Shown here piece after piece: positions 11,217-21,651 of a stretch of DNA of 64,000 nucleotides. Numbering within the stretch: the stretch's first letter is position 1; each line of letters starts with the position of its first letter. The notes under the pieces are model-generated. The model was not told where the DNA came from. It did not search any database and saw only the letters and a program-made list of their open reading frames with translations. The position numbers were made by a program, and so were the translations under genes. The stretch spans positions 2,108,001 through 2,172,000 of the forward strand of contig JAXQJY010000027.1 in assembly GCA_037042185.1 (NCBI GenBank), written 5' to 3'. The DNA comes from Sordariomycetes sp. S80-01Y. Taxonomy: Eukaryota > Ascomycota > Sordariomycetes.

Positions 11217-13109
11217 TTACCACTCGACCTCGCCCGAGCCGTTCTTCTCCTTGGAGGCCTTCTTCATCTCCTTCATATCGCGGATCTCCTGCTTCGACGG
11301 CAGTTCAATATCTGGGTTGTTGGCAACGTGCATGGGCTCCGACGCAATCTTCTCCTTTAACTCCGCCCTGATCTCTGCCTCCGTCTTGTCCTCGCCGCGT
11401 GCAGCAGCCTCCTCCTTAAGCTGTGCCACCAGTCGTCGAATCTTGCCCGTGTAAGGCTGGCCTGGGTAGATCTGTCCGCTCTGCTCCCATTCTTGGTCCG
11501 TGACGAGCTCGATGATGCGAACGTTGTGCTTGCCCTTGCGCATGATGAGGAGGTTGGGCTCAATGATGAACTTTTCCGTGTCACCGGGGAACCACAGCTT
11601 CATGGGCGTCCAGTCGAGGTTCCCGGGGACAAGGCCGGTCTCTTTGCCGGGCTTGGCGGCCACGTAGGCGCCTTGGGCTCGAAGCAGACGGTCACCCTCG
11701 TTCTTGCTGTCGACGAGACCGCAGGCCATCAGGATGCGGGCTGGCGACAGCCCCATTACAGAACGAGGCAGCTTCATGTCGGATCGCGGCGCGTTGTTGG
11801 GGTTAACCTGGTGAGTGAGCTCCTTGGTGTTGCCACCGACCTCAGGTGGCAGCTCGCCGCCGAAGCGGAAAGCGTGTTGTTGAGCCTCTTGCATCGCGCG
11901 CTGGGCGCCAAAGACAAGCGACAAAACCTCAAAGGCCACGATGTGGTTGGCAACGCGCTTCTGAGGGGCCTCGTTGTGGCGCTCCATAATCTTGGCAATG
12001 TCCTTGAGAGGGATAAAGGTGAAGAGCTTGAGAAGCTTCTCAACTTGGTCATCGGGCTGGCGCATGAAGTAGCCGTACAGGTCAAATGGTGAAGTCTTGT
12101 ACTCATCAAGCCACATCGCATTGCCTGCACTCTTGCCGAACTTGGCGCCCGAGCTGTCCGTCAGCAGAGGCACCGTGAAGCCGCAAGGCTCATTCTGCCA
12201 CTCGTCTGGGATCTGGTAATGAGGCGCCTCCTCAGTCTCGCGGGCCGTCTTTAGTACCTCAATACCAGAGACGATGTTGCCGTACTGATCAGATCCGCCA
12301 ATCTGCATCTGCACGTTGTGCTTAATGTAGAGATGCCAGAAATCCCAACCTTGAAGCAGAGGGTACATGAACTCGCCCAGAGACATGCCAGCGTCGCCTT
12401 CGTTCATCCGGCGCTTGACGGTGTCGCGGCTCAGTAGCGGCCCCATCCGCATGTGTCGCGCCAGCCTCTTGTTGAAGTCATAGAGCGTGAGCTTGCCCAG
12501 CCACATGTTGTTGTTGAGCAGCGCCTTCTTTGCCGCCCAGTCGTACTCGAAACCATGCTTCTCCTGTAACCTTCTGACGTTGGTCCACAATCTCGCCAGC
12601 TGGAAATGCAGCTTTGTAACATTCTTGCTGATATCGGCATTCGAAAGGATCGTTCGGCTTTCGAGTCGATCGGTCGGGTCGCCAATGCGTGCTGTCGCAC
12701 CTCCTAACAGCGTCACGGCGGGATGGCCATGGAAATGCAGCCAGAAGAGCGCCATGAACGGCAGGAGATGGCCGAGGTGCATCGAATCAGCCGTTGGATC
12801 GATGCCAACGTAGGCTCCAATACGCTTTACGCGCATGACCTCTCTAATCTTTTCTGGTGTGCCGGCAACATCCTTTATGAATCCTCGCTCAGCGAGCACA
12901 TCCCACGCATGATCGGCCTCTCCATCTCGAATGAGCAGCGACTTTTCCCTCCATCGATCCTCGCCCTCTGCTTTCTTCGTGAGATACGACTGTGAAACGC
13001 TCCGACGTTGAGTCTCGGGTATGGGGAGAAGTGATCGAGACTTGGCGCAAACGGCGCAAGGCCGAGTCGTGAATCGGGTAAAGGATGCGACTGTGATTCG
13101 GGGAGCCAT
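11217..13109 (-). CDS. Mitochondrial tyrosyl-tRNA synthetase, CYT-18 type
   Basis: Single exon, 630 aa. The basic Ser/Thr/Arg-rich start (MAPRITVASFTRFTTRP) looks like a mitochondrial presequence; an upstream in-frame ATG at 13163 would add 18 less suitable residues. The class I fold shows a HIGH-type HLGH in DSMHLGHLLPF, tyrosine-site motifs GGSDQYGNI and DPTADS, and a KMSKS-type loop AKFGKSAGN. The long C-terminal S4-like tRNA-binding region ends in a charged tail. It charges mitochondrial tRNA-Tyr. The size and N-terminal extension match Neurospora CYT-18, which also promotes group I intron splicing; splicing activity here is inferred from the family only. Confidence 0.93.
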   Translation of the reverse strand: MAPRITVASFTRFTTRPCAVCAKSRSLLPIPETQRRSVSQSYLTKKAEGEDRWREKSLLIRDGEADHAWDVLAERGFIKDVAGTPEKIREVMRVKRIGAYVGIDPTADSMHLGHLLPFMALFWLHFHGHPAVTLLGGATARIGDPTDRLESRTILSNADISKNVTKLHFQLARLWTNVRRLQEKHGFEYDWAAKKALLNNNMWLGKLTLYDFNKRLARHMRMGPLLSRDTVKRRMNEGDAGMSLGEFMYPLLQGWDFWHLYIKHNVQMQIGGSDQYGNIVSGIEVLKTARETEEAPHYQIPDEWQNEPCGFTVPLLTDSSGAKFGKSAGNAMWLDEYKTSPFDLYGYFMRQPDDQVEKLLKLFTFIPLKDIAKIMERHNEAPQKRVANHIVAFEVLSLVFGAQRAMQEAQQHAFRFGGELPPEVGGNTKELTHQVNPNNAPRSDMKLPRSVMGLSPARILMACGLVDSKNEGDRLLRAQGAYVAAKPGKETGLVPGNLDWTPMKLWFPGDTEKFIIEPNLLIMRKGKHNVRIIELVTDQEWEQSGQIYPGQPYTGKIRRLVAQLKEEAAARGEDKTEAEIRAELKEKIASEPMHVANNPDIELPSKQEIRDMKEMKKASKEKNGSGEVEW

Positions 13110-13530
13110 CTTGATTAAGATGTATGTTGCGTCGATGGCGCAAACATGCAGCGGATAGCCCAATCAAGGGCTCCTGAGCCGGGGAACTCGTCAAGTTGCA
13201 GCCGGATCGACTGTCGCGCAAGATGACCTTTCGTGATGGCTTCAAAATCTACCTGAAATTGGAGCTGTCCTACTGCAGAAAATCCAGGGTCGTCCACCGA
13301 GACACGACCAATGGCAAGCGCGACGCGACTGAGCCGGTCCGTTGATACTCCGTCCGGACGTCGGCTGCAGCATGCCTCTCGGAATGGCGCCGGCCAATCA
13401 CGAGCCCCGTAATTCCAAGTCCAACGGCGGATTGCCGAGGAAGCATCGTCGCCGTCATTTGATTCTCGTCCCGTCAACGAAAGAAAGCCATTGCGTGCGA
13501 GAGCGAGCATCCACGTTCATCACCGACACC
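13110..13530. promoter_or_regulatory. Bidirectional promoter of two mitochondrial genes with CCAAT boxes
   Basis: A 421-bp region lies between the divergent mitochondrial TyrRS and SDH4 genes. CCAAT pentamers occur on the plus strand at 13160-13164, 13308-13312 and 13394-13398, two of them as CCAATCA. CCAAT boxes are the target of the HAP/CBC complex, which governs respiratory genes in fungi. A shared HAP input for both genes is inferred from position alone. Confidence 0.5.
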
Positions 13531-14181
13531 ATGGCCTCCCTCATGCGTCCTACTCTGCTGAGGCAGACCGCGCTCGCCTCGCGGTCCCTTGCCGCCGCGC
13601 CCGCGTTTGCCCGCCCTGCTGTGCGCAGCGAGATATTCAAGGCCGCGACCTTCCACACCTCGACGAGGAGAACTGCTATCCTGCCTCCCGGACCTCGTAA
13701 GCCAATGCTGCTTCTCTCTTGAGAAAACCATGCTAACTTGTCTGTAGAAAAGATTGAGGGTGGCGGTACGATCCCCAGCACGTGAAAGGCCTTCGAGTAC
13801 TAACCAGCTACTACAGTCAACGACCCGGCACCCGTGCCCACGCCCGACGCCGTCCACGGATCTTACCACTGGACCTTCGAGCGCCTCCTCGCTGCCGGTC
13901 TGATCCCTCTCTCCGTGGCGCCCTTCGCCGCCGGTTCGCTCAACCCGACCATGGACGCTATCCTGTGCGGCGCTGTCCTGATTCACTCGCACATGGGTTT
14001 CCAGGCCGTCGTCATCGACTACATCCCGCAAAAGGGCTGGCCTAAGCTCCGCAAGCTGTTCTGGTGGGGGCTGAACGCCGCGACTGTCTTGGTGGGCGTG
14101 GGGCTGTACGAGTTTGAGACGAACGACGTGGGTGTGACCGAGGCCATCAAGCGCATTTGGACGGCCAAGAAGCAAGAATAA
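13531..14181 (+). CDS. SDH4: Succinate dehydrogenase membrane anchor subunit (CybS/Sdh4)
   Basis: Three exons, 13531-13696, 13748-13765 and 13817-14181; both introns are 51 bp and phase 1; 182 aa. The first exon encodes an Arg/Ala/Ser-rich mitochondrial presequence. The mature part has three hydrophobic helices: HWTFERLLAAGLIPLSVAPF, then the CGAVLIHSHMGFQAVVIDYI helix with the conserved HSH and DY residues near heme b and the quinone site, then FWWGLNAATVLVGVGLY. The protein anchors complex II in the inner membrane. The middle exon is only 18 nt, yet without it the phase breaks. The Tim18 paralogue of yeast is less likely, since filamentous fungi have one such gene. Confidence 0.93.
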
Positions 14182-15210
14182 AGGGAGCCTAGAGCTGTGG
14201 GGGGTTGACATGTATTAGGCGTTAGCTGGTTGGTTGGTGCTAGGCACTGCACATGTATAGATTCCTTTGTCAACACGACGAAACATGGCTTCGCCTACTT
14301 TCACCTCCGGCTGTCGACAGTGACCAATGGCTGAGCAGAGTGGCAAGAGGCTGGCGGATTCTGTGGGGGGCTGAGGTGCAAGCAGCCTTGTATCACCTCA
14401 GTGCCTCGGGTCCCCTTATTCCCTTCCCTCTTTGCCTACAGCTCAGCATTATTGCGACTGCGCATGTCTAGCAGCGATCCGGATGCCCACACGCGGCTGC
14501 ATGATGCATTCAATCATGTGAGGACGGAATATTGATAAGTGCTGGCTCATGGAGCCGGCACGCAGGTGCCCAGTCAAGCCTCGTCTCGCATCAAGACCTG
14601 GTCGTGTACGAAATCAGGAGATAAGGCGAGATGCCGCTCGTACCCCCCGCTGCTCAACAGGCGAAGCGAGACGGCTGTTCGTGTTTCCGTCCACTGTTGG
14701 ATCACTCCTGACGGTATAATGGGTCCGGGGGCTGCTTGGCCCGCCTTGATGCGACTTCTTGATCCGACAGTCTGGATATAATAAGTGGCAAGAAGCCTTA
14801 GCCGCCCGTCCACCAATCCTTGACCAGGGGTAAACGATGATTATTGATGTGGCAAGAAAAGAACAGAGGTGAGCAGATGGTTCTTGGCCTAGAGTTTGTC
14901 TTTGAGCTCTTATGCCAGGCCTACACGTCAGCCTCGCCATGATTACTATGTAGCGCCCACGAAACGGAGGGCAGCCACACGAGGCCAGAAGCAGCCGCAA
15001 ATTATTGCTGATTTATCATCACAAACCTATCTCGGATAGGTCACCGGGTCTTGCCATTGAGGTTGGTCCAGGCCCTGACCGCCGCCGGGAGGCTTCCGCG
15101 GTCTGTTGGCGACTCTGGATACCAGATTGCCGAGTGCGCGGGAGCGGATATAACGCAGATGTATCCAACACTCGCCTTGTCCTCTATATACTCTATTTAT
15201 CACGTTTGGG
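14182..15210. other. Intergenic region before the FAD monooxygenase
   Basis: About 1 kb without a recognisable gene. A TATA-like stretch (CTCTATATACTCTATTTATC, 15182-15201) sits just ahead of the monooxygenase ATG and may be its core promoter. Confidence 0.45.
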
Positions 15211-16602
15211 ATGGCCAGCCTCAGTGTTGCTGTCATCGGTTCTGGCTTGACCGGCCTCTTGGTCGCTCAGGGGCTTCGCAAGGTAGTATACTCCATCCAT
15301 TGGTATGAAATGGCTGTCTGACGATCCCCAGAATGGCATCAAAGCGGTCGTATTTGAGAGAGACCCCTCATTGACATACCATAGCAGAGACTGGACGCTT
15401 ATGCTGCATTGGGGCTTGTACAACCTCAACGAGATCCTCCCTAATGATGTCCTTGATAGATTTCCGGAGGCTTTCTGTGATCCCTTCTACACAGTGGAAA
15501 GACCACCGCCGTTGCCGATGCTTAATGGCGTTACGGGAGACATTCTATTCCATATACCCTCGATGCCTATGCGCTTGGTCTCCCGCAAACGCTTCCAACG
15601 GGTGTTAGCACATCATTTGAATATTCGATTCAATAAAAGGCTCAGCCGACTGACTGAGCACAGAGATTCCGTGTTTCTCACTTTTGAAGATGGAACAAAC
15701 GAGAATTTTGATATCGTATTGGGAGCGGACGGTGCCAACTCATCTGTCAGGAGGCATCTCCTGGGCGAAGAACGTGCTTCCCCTATGCGCACGCCCTGGG
15801 CTATCTCGCTCGCCACGTTTCGATTCCACGACTCGGATCTAGCAAGGTTCTCGAGGGCTCCCCATGACGTTTGGCAGATGGCATACGCGCCCGAAGGCAT
15901 TGGCGCTATCGCTGGTGGGTTTGGGTTCCCCTTTTCGAGTCACTCCCACCAAGCTAACCTCACATAGTACTTGACTCAGGCCCAAAGAACAATCCAAGCG
16001 AGTGGCTCTTCTCATACTTGAGAATCTGGCGCGACGATGATGTTCAACCCGTTTCTGGCGCTGAAGCCCTCCGAAAGTTCAAGCAGAAATGCGAAACCCT
16101 CTGTGAACCGTACCGCTCGGCAGCAGCGGGCATTCCCGATGTCAGTTCTTCCTGCAACATCGACCAACTTAAGTATTGGGCCCCTGTTCGTTGGACGACC
16201 CCCAGCCGGCGAGTGACATTAGCTGGCGATGCAGCCCACGCTTTGCTGCCATGTAAGAACCCTTTCCCGTCAACGCCACTCGGAGCTAATCCAGCCACAG
16301 TTCGCGGTCAGGGCCTCAATGTTTGCATCGACGACGCCTCAAATCTCATCAGCTACCTCGTCCGCATCCGCGACGGAGAGGACCGGAGACCGCTTATTGG
16401 CGCTTATGACCGTGACGTCGTGGAGCGAGGTCGTGCGGCTGTGCTGGCAAGCTTGGAGGAAGGTATGAAGAAGATGGACTTCGAGCAGGTCATGACTTGC
16501 AAGACCGCTTCGCAAGGGTTTGAAAGGGAGTCACTTAGGATGGAAGAGCTGAACATGGAAAGGAGGACCGAGGGGCAACGCCTTACGGCGACTAGAATCT
16601 AG
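15211..16602 (+). CDS. FAD-dependent aromatic-ring monooxygenase family protein
   Basis: Four exons (15211-15282, 15332-15914, 15968-16252, 16301-16602), consistent phases, 413 aa. The N-terminus has the dinucleotide fold VAVIGSGLTGLL (GxGxxG). The middle carries the DG motif region VLGADGANSSVRR, and the C-terminal part carries the flavin ribityl-binding GD motif in TLAGDAAHALLP followed by RGQGLN. This is the layout of group A flavoprotein hydroxylases (salicylate hydroxylase and zeaxanthin epoxidase relatives). It should use NAD(P)H and O2 to hydroxylate or epoxidise a substrate that I cannot name. There is no signal peptide. No biosynthetic partner lies beside it, so it stands alone rather than in a visible cluster. 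Confidence 0.85.
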
Positions 16603-16965
16603 ACCACAGTCACGATCGCCATGGACACAACAACTGCTTAAAGAAAACGTTAATTCAACAGGATTCGTAAATCAACCGCGTTCTTTTACTCAGCGTACTT
16701 TGAAGGAGTTGGTTTGCACTTCATAGCAGGTACTCAGGTCATGCAACGTAGTCATTGCGCCGTGCCAGGCCTGTCGACACTAACCAGCCCAACAGGCCTC
16801 AACTTCCGTATAGCTCTGCCGGATGGAGTCGCCAGCGCTCGGTAACGAAACAGCTTCTAACTCGGCTCAATGCTCAAACGCTACGTTCACTTATAGTAGA
16901 CACTCGCAAATTTTCCAAGGGTATTAATTGATTTCATTATTTTTTATCATCTAATATTGCACCGC
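16603..16965. other. Convergent intergenic region
   Basis: 3' flanks of the FAD monooxygenase and of the LVIVD-type gene. AT-rich near 16916-16955; no gene seen. Confidence 0.45.
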
Positions 16966-18413
16966 TTAAACAGTCATCTTCAAGCTGAAGATACCACGCT
17001 CGATGGAAGAGACGACGAGGTACCCAGAGTTGAAGTAGGGGTAGACAGACCAGGCACCGTTGAAAGTGGCAGCACCGCCCTCCTCGTCATCCTCGGGGCG
17101 GACGTCGAAGAAAGCAGCCTCCTCGAACATGCCACCGGAGTCGTCCTCGCCGATCGAGGTCACGTTGACAACACGCAGGCCGGAACCGTAGTTGGACTGG
17201 TACGACAGACCGTCGATGATGTACTGGTTGTGGTCGATGCTCTTGACAGGGCTCTTGTAGACACCACGGAAGACAGGGTACTTGAGATCTTGAACGTCAA
17301 CGACGTATCTGGATTGTGTTAGAATCGTTGTGGTACTAGGTAAGGAGTAAACAGGGTGACATACGTGGTGGTGTGCTGGTCAGCGGCAGGACCAGTTTGC
17401 TCTTGCTCGTCGAGCTCGTCGTCCAAGAGGAGGTACTTGTGGTCCTCAGTGAGCCAGCCCTGGTGGGTGTAGGTGGCACCGTTGTAGGTGGTGCGGGACA
17501 GCTGAGAAGGCATCGTGCGCCTGTCAATGTTTGTGATGGTGAGGGCATCCTCGTTGTATTGGAAGGCAATCTCCTTGCCTTGGTAGGAGGAGTCGGGTCC
17601 GTGGTAGATCACGATTTGGGCATCGTGAACGTAGCCGTCATCATCAACGCAGCCAGCATCCTGGGGACGCAGCGGGTTGGAGACATCGACCATCCAGAGA
17701 CCGCCACGGCACTTGAGGCGGCTCTGGGTACCGACGGCAGCGATGAGGTCGGTCTCCTCGTTGGCGACCAGGTTGTGGCTGCTGCCAAAGCCGGTGAAGT
17801 GGGCAGCGAGGTCGCTGCGAAGGCTGAAGGTGGGAGGGTTCTTAGGGTCGGCCTTCTCGAGCTTCCTGAGGTCGAAGATCTGGAGACCATGGTCAGGGGC
17901 CTCAGAGCCAATATAGGCGTAGTCACCGATGACCTTGATGTCGCGCCACGAGGAGGCGACGGTCTGGGTGGGGAGACGGCCGACGTAAGTCAGGCTGCCG
18001 TCAGATTTGACCTCGACGAAGGCGGTGCCGTCCGACTGGCCGAGGAGAGCGAACTCGCGGCCAGAGGAGGAGGTATAACCCCAGATATCGTTACCCTCGC
18101 GAGTGCGAGAGCCGACGTCCTGGTGGCGCAGGAAGCCCTTGAGGTCGATATTGTTGCACTGGTACTCGCCAGCGTAGCCATCGACACAAGCCTCAGCGCC
18201 GGACGCGGCGTAACGATCAATGTCGTACATGCCAGCGGCCCTGTCCTTCTCGAACTGGGACTCCTTGCGCTGGCGCAGGGTGGACATGGCGACAGCATTG
18301 GGGGCAGAGGAGGCCTTCAGGGTGTTGGCCTTGAAGTCGGAAGCCTTGATGGACTGCGCCGCGGCACCAGTGGCCAGGCCGGCAAGGAAGATGGAAGCAA
18401 TGGAAGCCTTCAT
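16966..18413 (-). CDS. Secreted LVIVD-repeat/choice-of-anchor B family protein
   Basis: Two exons, 17365-18413 and 16966-17308, phase 2 intron of 56 bp, 463 aa. Residues 1-20 form a clear signal peptide ending Ala-Ala-Ala-Gln. The rest contains beta-propeller-like repeats: WRDIKVIGDYAYIGSEA, GLQIFDLRKLE, GGLWMVDVSNPLRP and YVVDVQDLKYPVFRGVY, the pattern of LVIVD repeats, in which a displayed event is followed by a hydrophobic VxDV strand. Fungal members are secreted or wall-associated and of unknown function. Paired cysteines around CVDGYAGEYQC suggest an oxidised, extracellular protein. The name regulatory P domain protein, sometimes used for such genes, is not supported by anything I see. 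Confidence 0.85.
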
Positions 18414-20060
18414 GTTGACGGTTGGAGAAAATGGGACCTGGTCTGAGAAGAGGACTAGAGGTGTGACGGGAAAGGGACGATCAGCAGAGGAACGCGAGAG
18501 CCCTTATTATACTTGAGATCGGATGGTACGCATAAGCTATCCCAGCGCCAAAGGTTCGGGGGATGCTGGGCCGGCGTTCGCCTGGCTCGGATGAATGCGT
18601 TTCTGCATGCTGGGAGCTTGGCGACAGGGTAGAATTGGGTCGCGCGTGTGGCAACATAAGGCCCTGCAGCAGATTGCGATGATTACTCCGTACAGAAGGC
18701 CTTGGAGAAGCGTGCGGGTAGCGTAGGAGGGAACAACAACCTGCCAAAGGGGGTTTGGCGCTGGGTGGAGCCCGAGCAAAAAGGGGGAACTGATCGCCTC
18801 TCACGGTCGCCAGCACCCCGGCGAGTCGCGTGCTTGAGCGGTCGTATTGCAGCTCTCTCCTCATGCGGCGAAGAAATCCAGGCTTCTGGAAACCGATGGG
18901 TTTGTTCTCAATGTTGAGATGTTTCGTTTCGCGGCCAGCTTTGCCGTCGGGACATGGGTGGCGCAACCATAACTTAACCCTATCGCTTAGACTTAAAGAA
19001 TGGACCCTGGGGCGATTAAGCTCATCGGCACTTCGACCAATATTCCCCAGTACCAAGGCACGGCAATCTCAGCCAAGTCAGCCACCTCCTCAGCCAATTT
19101 GCGCCCAGCCCAACGGCCAACACGTCCGCCCTGGTGACTGGAGGAACCGACCCCCTCTAAGCCCCCTCCTTTAATCACACCGGCAGCGATTGGGAATCCA
19201 GCCCGGGATGTGGATGCGTGGATGCGTGGATGCAAGACCCCAGCCTGGCTCCCAGCTCAGCGAATCACGTCGTCAACGGTGCGGCTTACGGCCACCTGGG
19301 TCACGATTACCCAGAGGCACATGCTGCGGGCTGCCTGGCGTCGTCGGGATCCGAGCGGCTTCTGGAAGAGCCAAGCCTCGCCTGGCTTGATCCGGCTTGC
19401 ACCGCTGGCACCGCGACAAAGGTTCCCAGATATTGACCCCGTCTGATAAAGGCAGGCAGTTTGGTTATCACGGGGCGAGGAGGTTGTTGGGCCCTTCGCA
19501 CCCCGGCAGCTACCCCGCCTAATTCTTTGCCTCACCTCTTGGGGCTCAAGGAGCTGAGGAGCCATGACTCTCTTAACCGTCATCAAGGTCCTCCTCGAGA
19601 TAAGAAGTGCGACGGCTCCCTCATCTTGGCAGAGGCAACCATGGATAGTGGCCAACGACGGCTCACCCTCGCTTGCCTCGCAGCCTCGGTCTTACCGACT
19701 CAAACCTGTCCCAACACAGAAGCTTCGAAGGCATGCATTCACAAAATGATCTTTTGACTGGTCAATTGCATAGTGGCGCTTTTTGCCAGCCAAGTCCCTT
19801 CGTGCAGGTGCTGCCGGGTGCTGCTACGTCCGCCGCAGTGCAGTCCTGAGCAAACGTTCTTGGTATTCACCGAGGCTTGAGCCTCGCTGGGCCAACTACA
19901 ACGGCAAAATGCTGCCGTCCTCGAGTTACATGCACTTTTGCTCTCTAGATGATATGTCCTCCACAACGCCAACGCCAACGCCGTGTATTTCCGTGTCGTC
20001 AATACGTGATTTCGACCGTCGCTGTGCGGTCGCCGCACGTCTGCCCGCTGCGAGACCCGA
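18414..20060. other. Intergenic region upstream of the LVIVD-type gene
   Basis: 1.6 kb holding the promoter of the LVIVD-type gene at its left end and the 3' flank of the Maf gene at its right end. A short tandem repeat lies at 19210-19233. Open frames here are short and unlike proteins. Confidence 0.45.
19210..19233. repeat. Three exact copies of an 8-mer (GTGGATGC)
   Basis: GTGGATGC occurs three times head to tail without mismatch. It is a minor minisatellite in intergenic DNA. Confidence 0.8.
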
Positions 20061-20888
20061 CTAGTAGTCCTGGGGGCCTTCGTCCTCGGCGTACTCCTCC
20101 TCATCCTGCTGGAATATGACCTTCTCTGCCATCGAAAGCGTCTTGCGGACAGGCAGGCCGACAACGTTGTCGTAGCTCCCCTCAATTCTTTCCACAAGCA
20201 GCATGCCTCCCATGCCTTGGATGCCGTATCCACCAGCCTTGTCAGCGCCCTCGCGAGTTTTAACGTAGGCTTCAATGACGTCGTCGGGTAGGCCGTTGTC
20301 TTCCTCCCAAAAGTATACCTTCGTCTCCTCCGTGTGCGACGCTATCTCGTAGCCAGGGTACCTCGCGTCCTCCCTCGGCGCCATCACAGTGACCGAAGTC
20401 AGCACTTTGTGCAACCGCGTATCCCGCATGACCTTTAGCATCCTGATGTGCTCCTTCTCGTTCTTCGGCTTCTCCAAGATCTTGCCGTCCCTAGTCATGA
20501 TGATCGTATCCGCAGCAATCACCAAGTCCGGGTCAGGTATAGACTCGAGATGATTCTGAAGAACGGTCTCATATACATCCATGCATTTCTGTCTGGCGGT
20601 CGCGGCGACGTATTCATGGGGTCCGTACACAGTCTTGTCGAGGTCTTCGGGCTTGGTGGACGGAATGATCTCGAGGTTTTTGACGCCGATCTGTTGGAGA
20701 AGCGCCTTTCGGCGCGGAGATGCCGAGGCAAGAATAACGCGCTTGGAGTTGAGGTACTTGAGTATCGGAATGTCGAGCGGGAAAGGCGGTGGTGGCCCTC
20801 GTCGTGGTGGACGGACTGGAAGATCTGTCTTGTCCCCCGAGGCATCCGCGGCTGCGCCGTCTGGGGCTTTCTCGTCTACCAGAGACAT
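20061..20888 (-). CDS. Maf/Ham1-superfamily nucleotide pyrophosphatase
   Basis: Single exon, 275 aa. After a Pro-rich leader of about 45 residues the Maf fold begins with RVILASASPRRKALLQQIG, the family signature. It continues with VIAADTIIMTRDGKILEKP, which includes the conserved Asp-Thr of the active site, and KAGGYGIQGMGGMLLVERIEGSYDNVVGLP, whose last block is diagnostic (quoted here in shortened form as GSYDNVVGLP). Maf proteins hydrolyse non-canonical or modified nucleoside triphosphates (m5UTP, pseudo-UTP, dTTP) and so clean the nucleotide pool. The acidic C-terminal tail is common in fungal members. It is divergent from the Rsc4 gene. Confidence 0.92.
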   Translation of the reverse strand: MSLVDEKAPDGAAADASGDKTDLPVRPPRRGPPPPFPLDIPILKYLNSKRVILASASPRRKALLQQIGVKNLEIIPSTKPEDLDKTVYGPHEYVAATARQKCMDVYETVLQNHLESIPDPDLVIAADTIIMTRDGKILEKPKNEKEHIRMLKVMRDTRLHKVLTSVTVMAPREDARYPGYEIASHTEETKVYFWEEDNGLPDDVIEAYVKTREGADKAGGYGIQGMGGMLLVERIEGSYDNVVGLPVRKTLSMAEKVIFQQDEEEYAEDEGPQDY

Positions 20889-21651
20889 GTTTATCTCTGC
20901 CTCTCTCTTCTTCCGATATTCGAATGGGCGTGGGCGGTACGCTTGGGTCCTAGTTTGGGGGACTGAAGCTCGGAGCTACTTGATGTACTGAGGCGTGGTT
21001 TGCAACTTGGGAGAGCTCTTGCAGGCTGCCCCGCGGCAAGTCCCCTTCGCTTCCGTCACAGCGATCACTCAGCGACGAGGTCCACTTATGCTCTTAAGTA
21101 AAATCTCTATCTATTGTATCCCAGTATTCATTTTGCGCTAAGAGGTCGAAGAGTGAATGGAACTCATACATATCCCTCAAATTAGAAGAGCCTTCACTTC
21201 TGGCTGAGGAAGCTTCCGAACGGGTAAAAGTTGTGGTGGGTGAATCGTGGCGACCCAAAATGGTTTAGCGCCCTTAGCTTCCTTCGAAAAGCCAACTGCG
21301 CGGACCGAGAAGCGGACGCGACCTCATTCCCAGCCAAAATCCATCGTCTTTGGCAACATCCACTACTACGTCGCCAACAAATCTTCAGGGCCTCCTTTCC
21401 ACACTTTGTTTCATTCCTGAGCAAAGGCGATCCCTCCTTCCGTTCCTTTCCGGTGTTTCGCGCGCTCGATTCCCCGCTGCAGACCCGACGCGGCATCGTC
21501 AAACCCACCACGCGTCTGTCGAAACTCGAACCCCCCATCGCTCGTCCCGCGACTCCATCAAGAAGGTCTTCAGAGACTCTAGAGACGGCCTCCAGAGCAT
21601 ATTCCAGCTTCCCGGGTATGGTTTTACGGTCGCGATAGAAGGTACAACACG
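20889..21651. other. Divergent promoter region between the Maf gene and RSC4
   Basis: 763 bp with both promoters. The stretch 21350-21650 is open in two frames but gives basic, low-complexity peptides and is best read as 5' UTR of RSC4. Confidence 0.45.

Noticed and set aside
13474-14211. 245-codon minus-strand frame over SDH4
   Set aside because: Shadow of SDH4; the plus-strand exons match a known family and keep phase.
17373-18446. 357-codon plus-strand frame
   Set aside because: Mirror of the LVIVD-type gene on the other strand; composition-driven, with Val/Gly/Leu-rich text and no domain.
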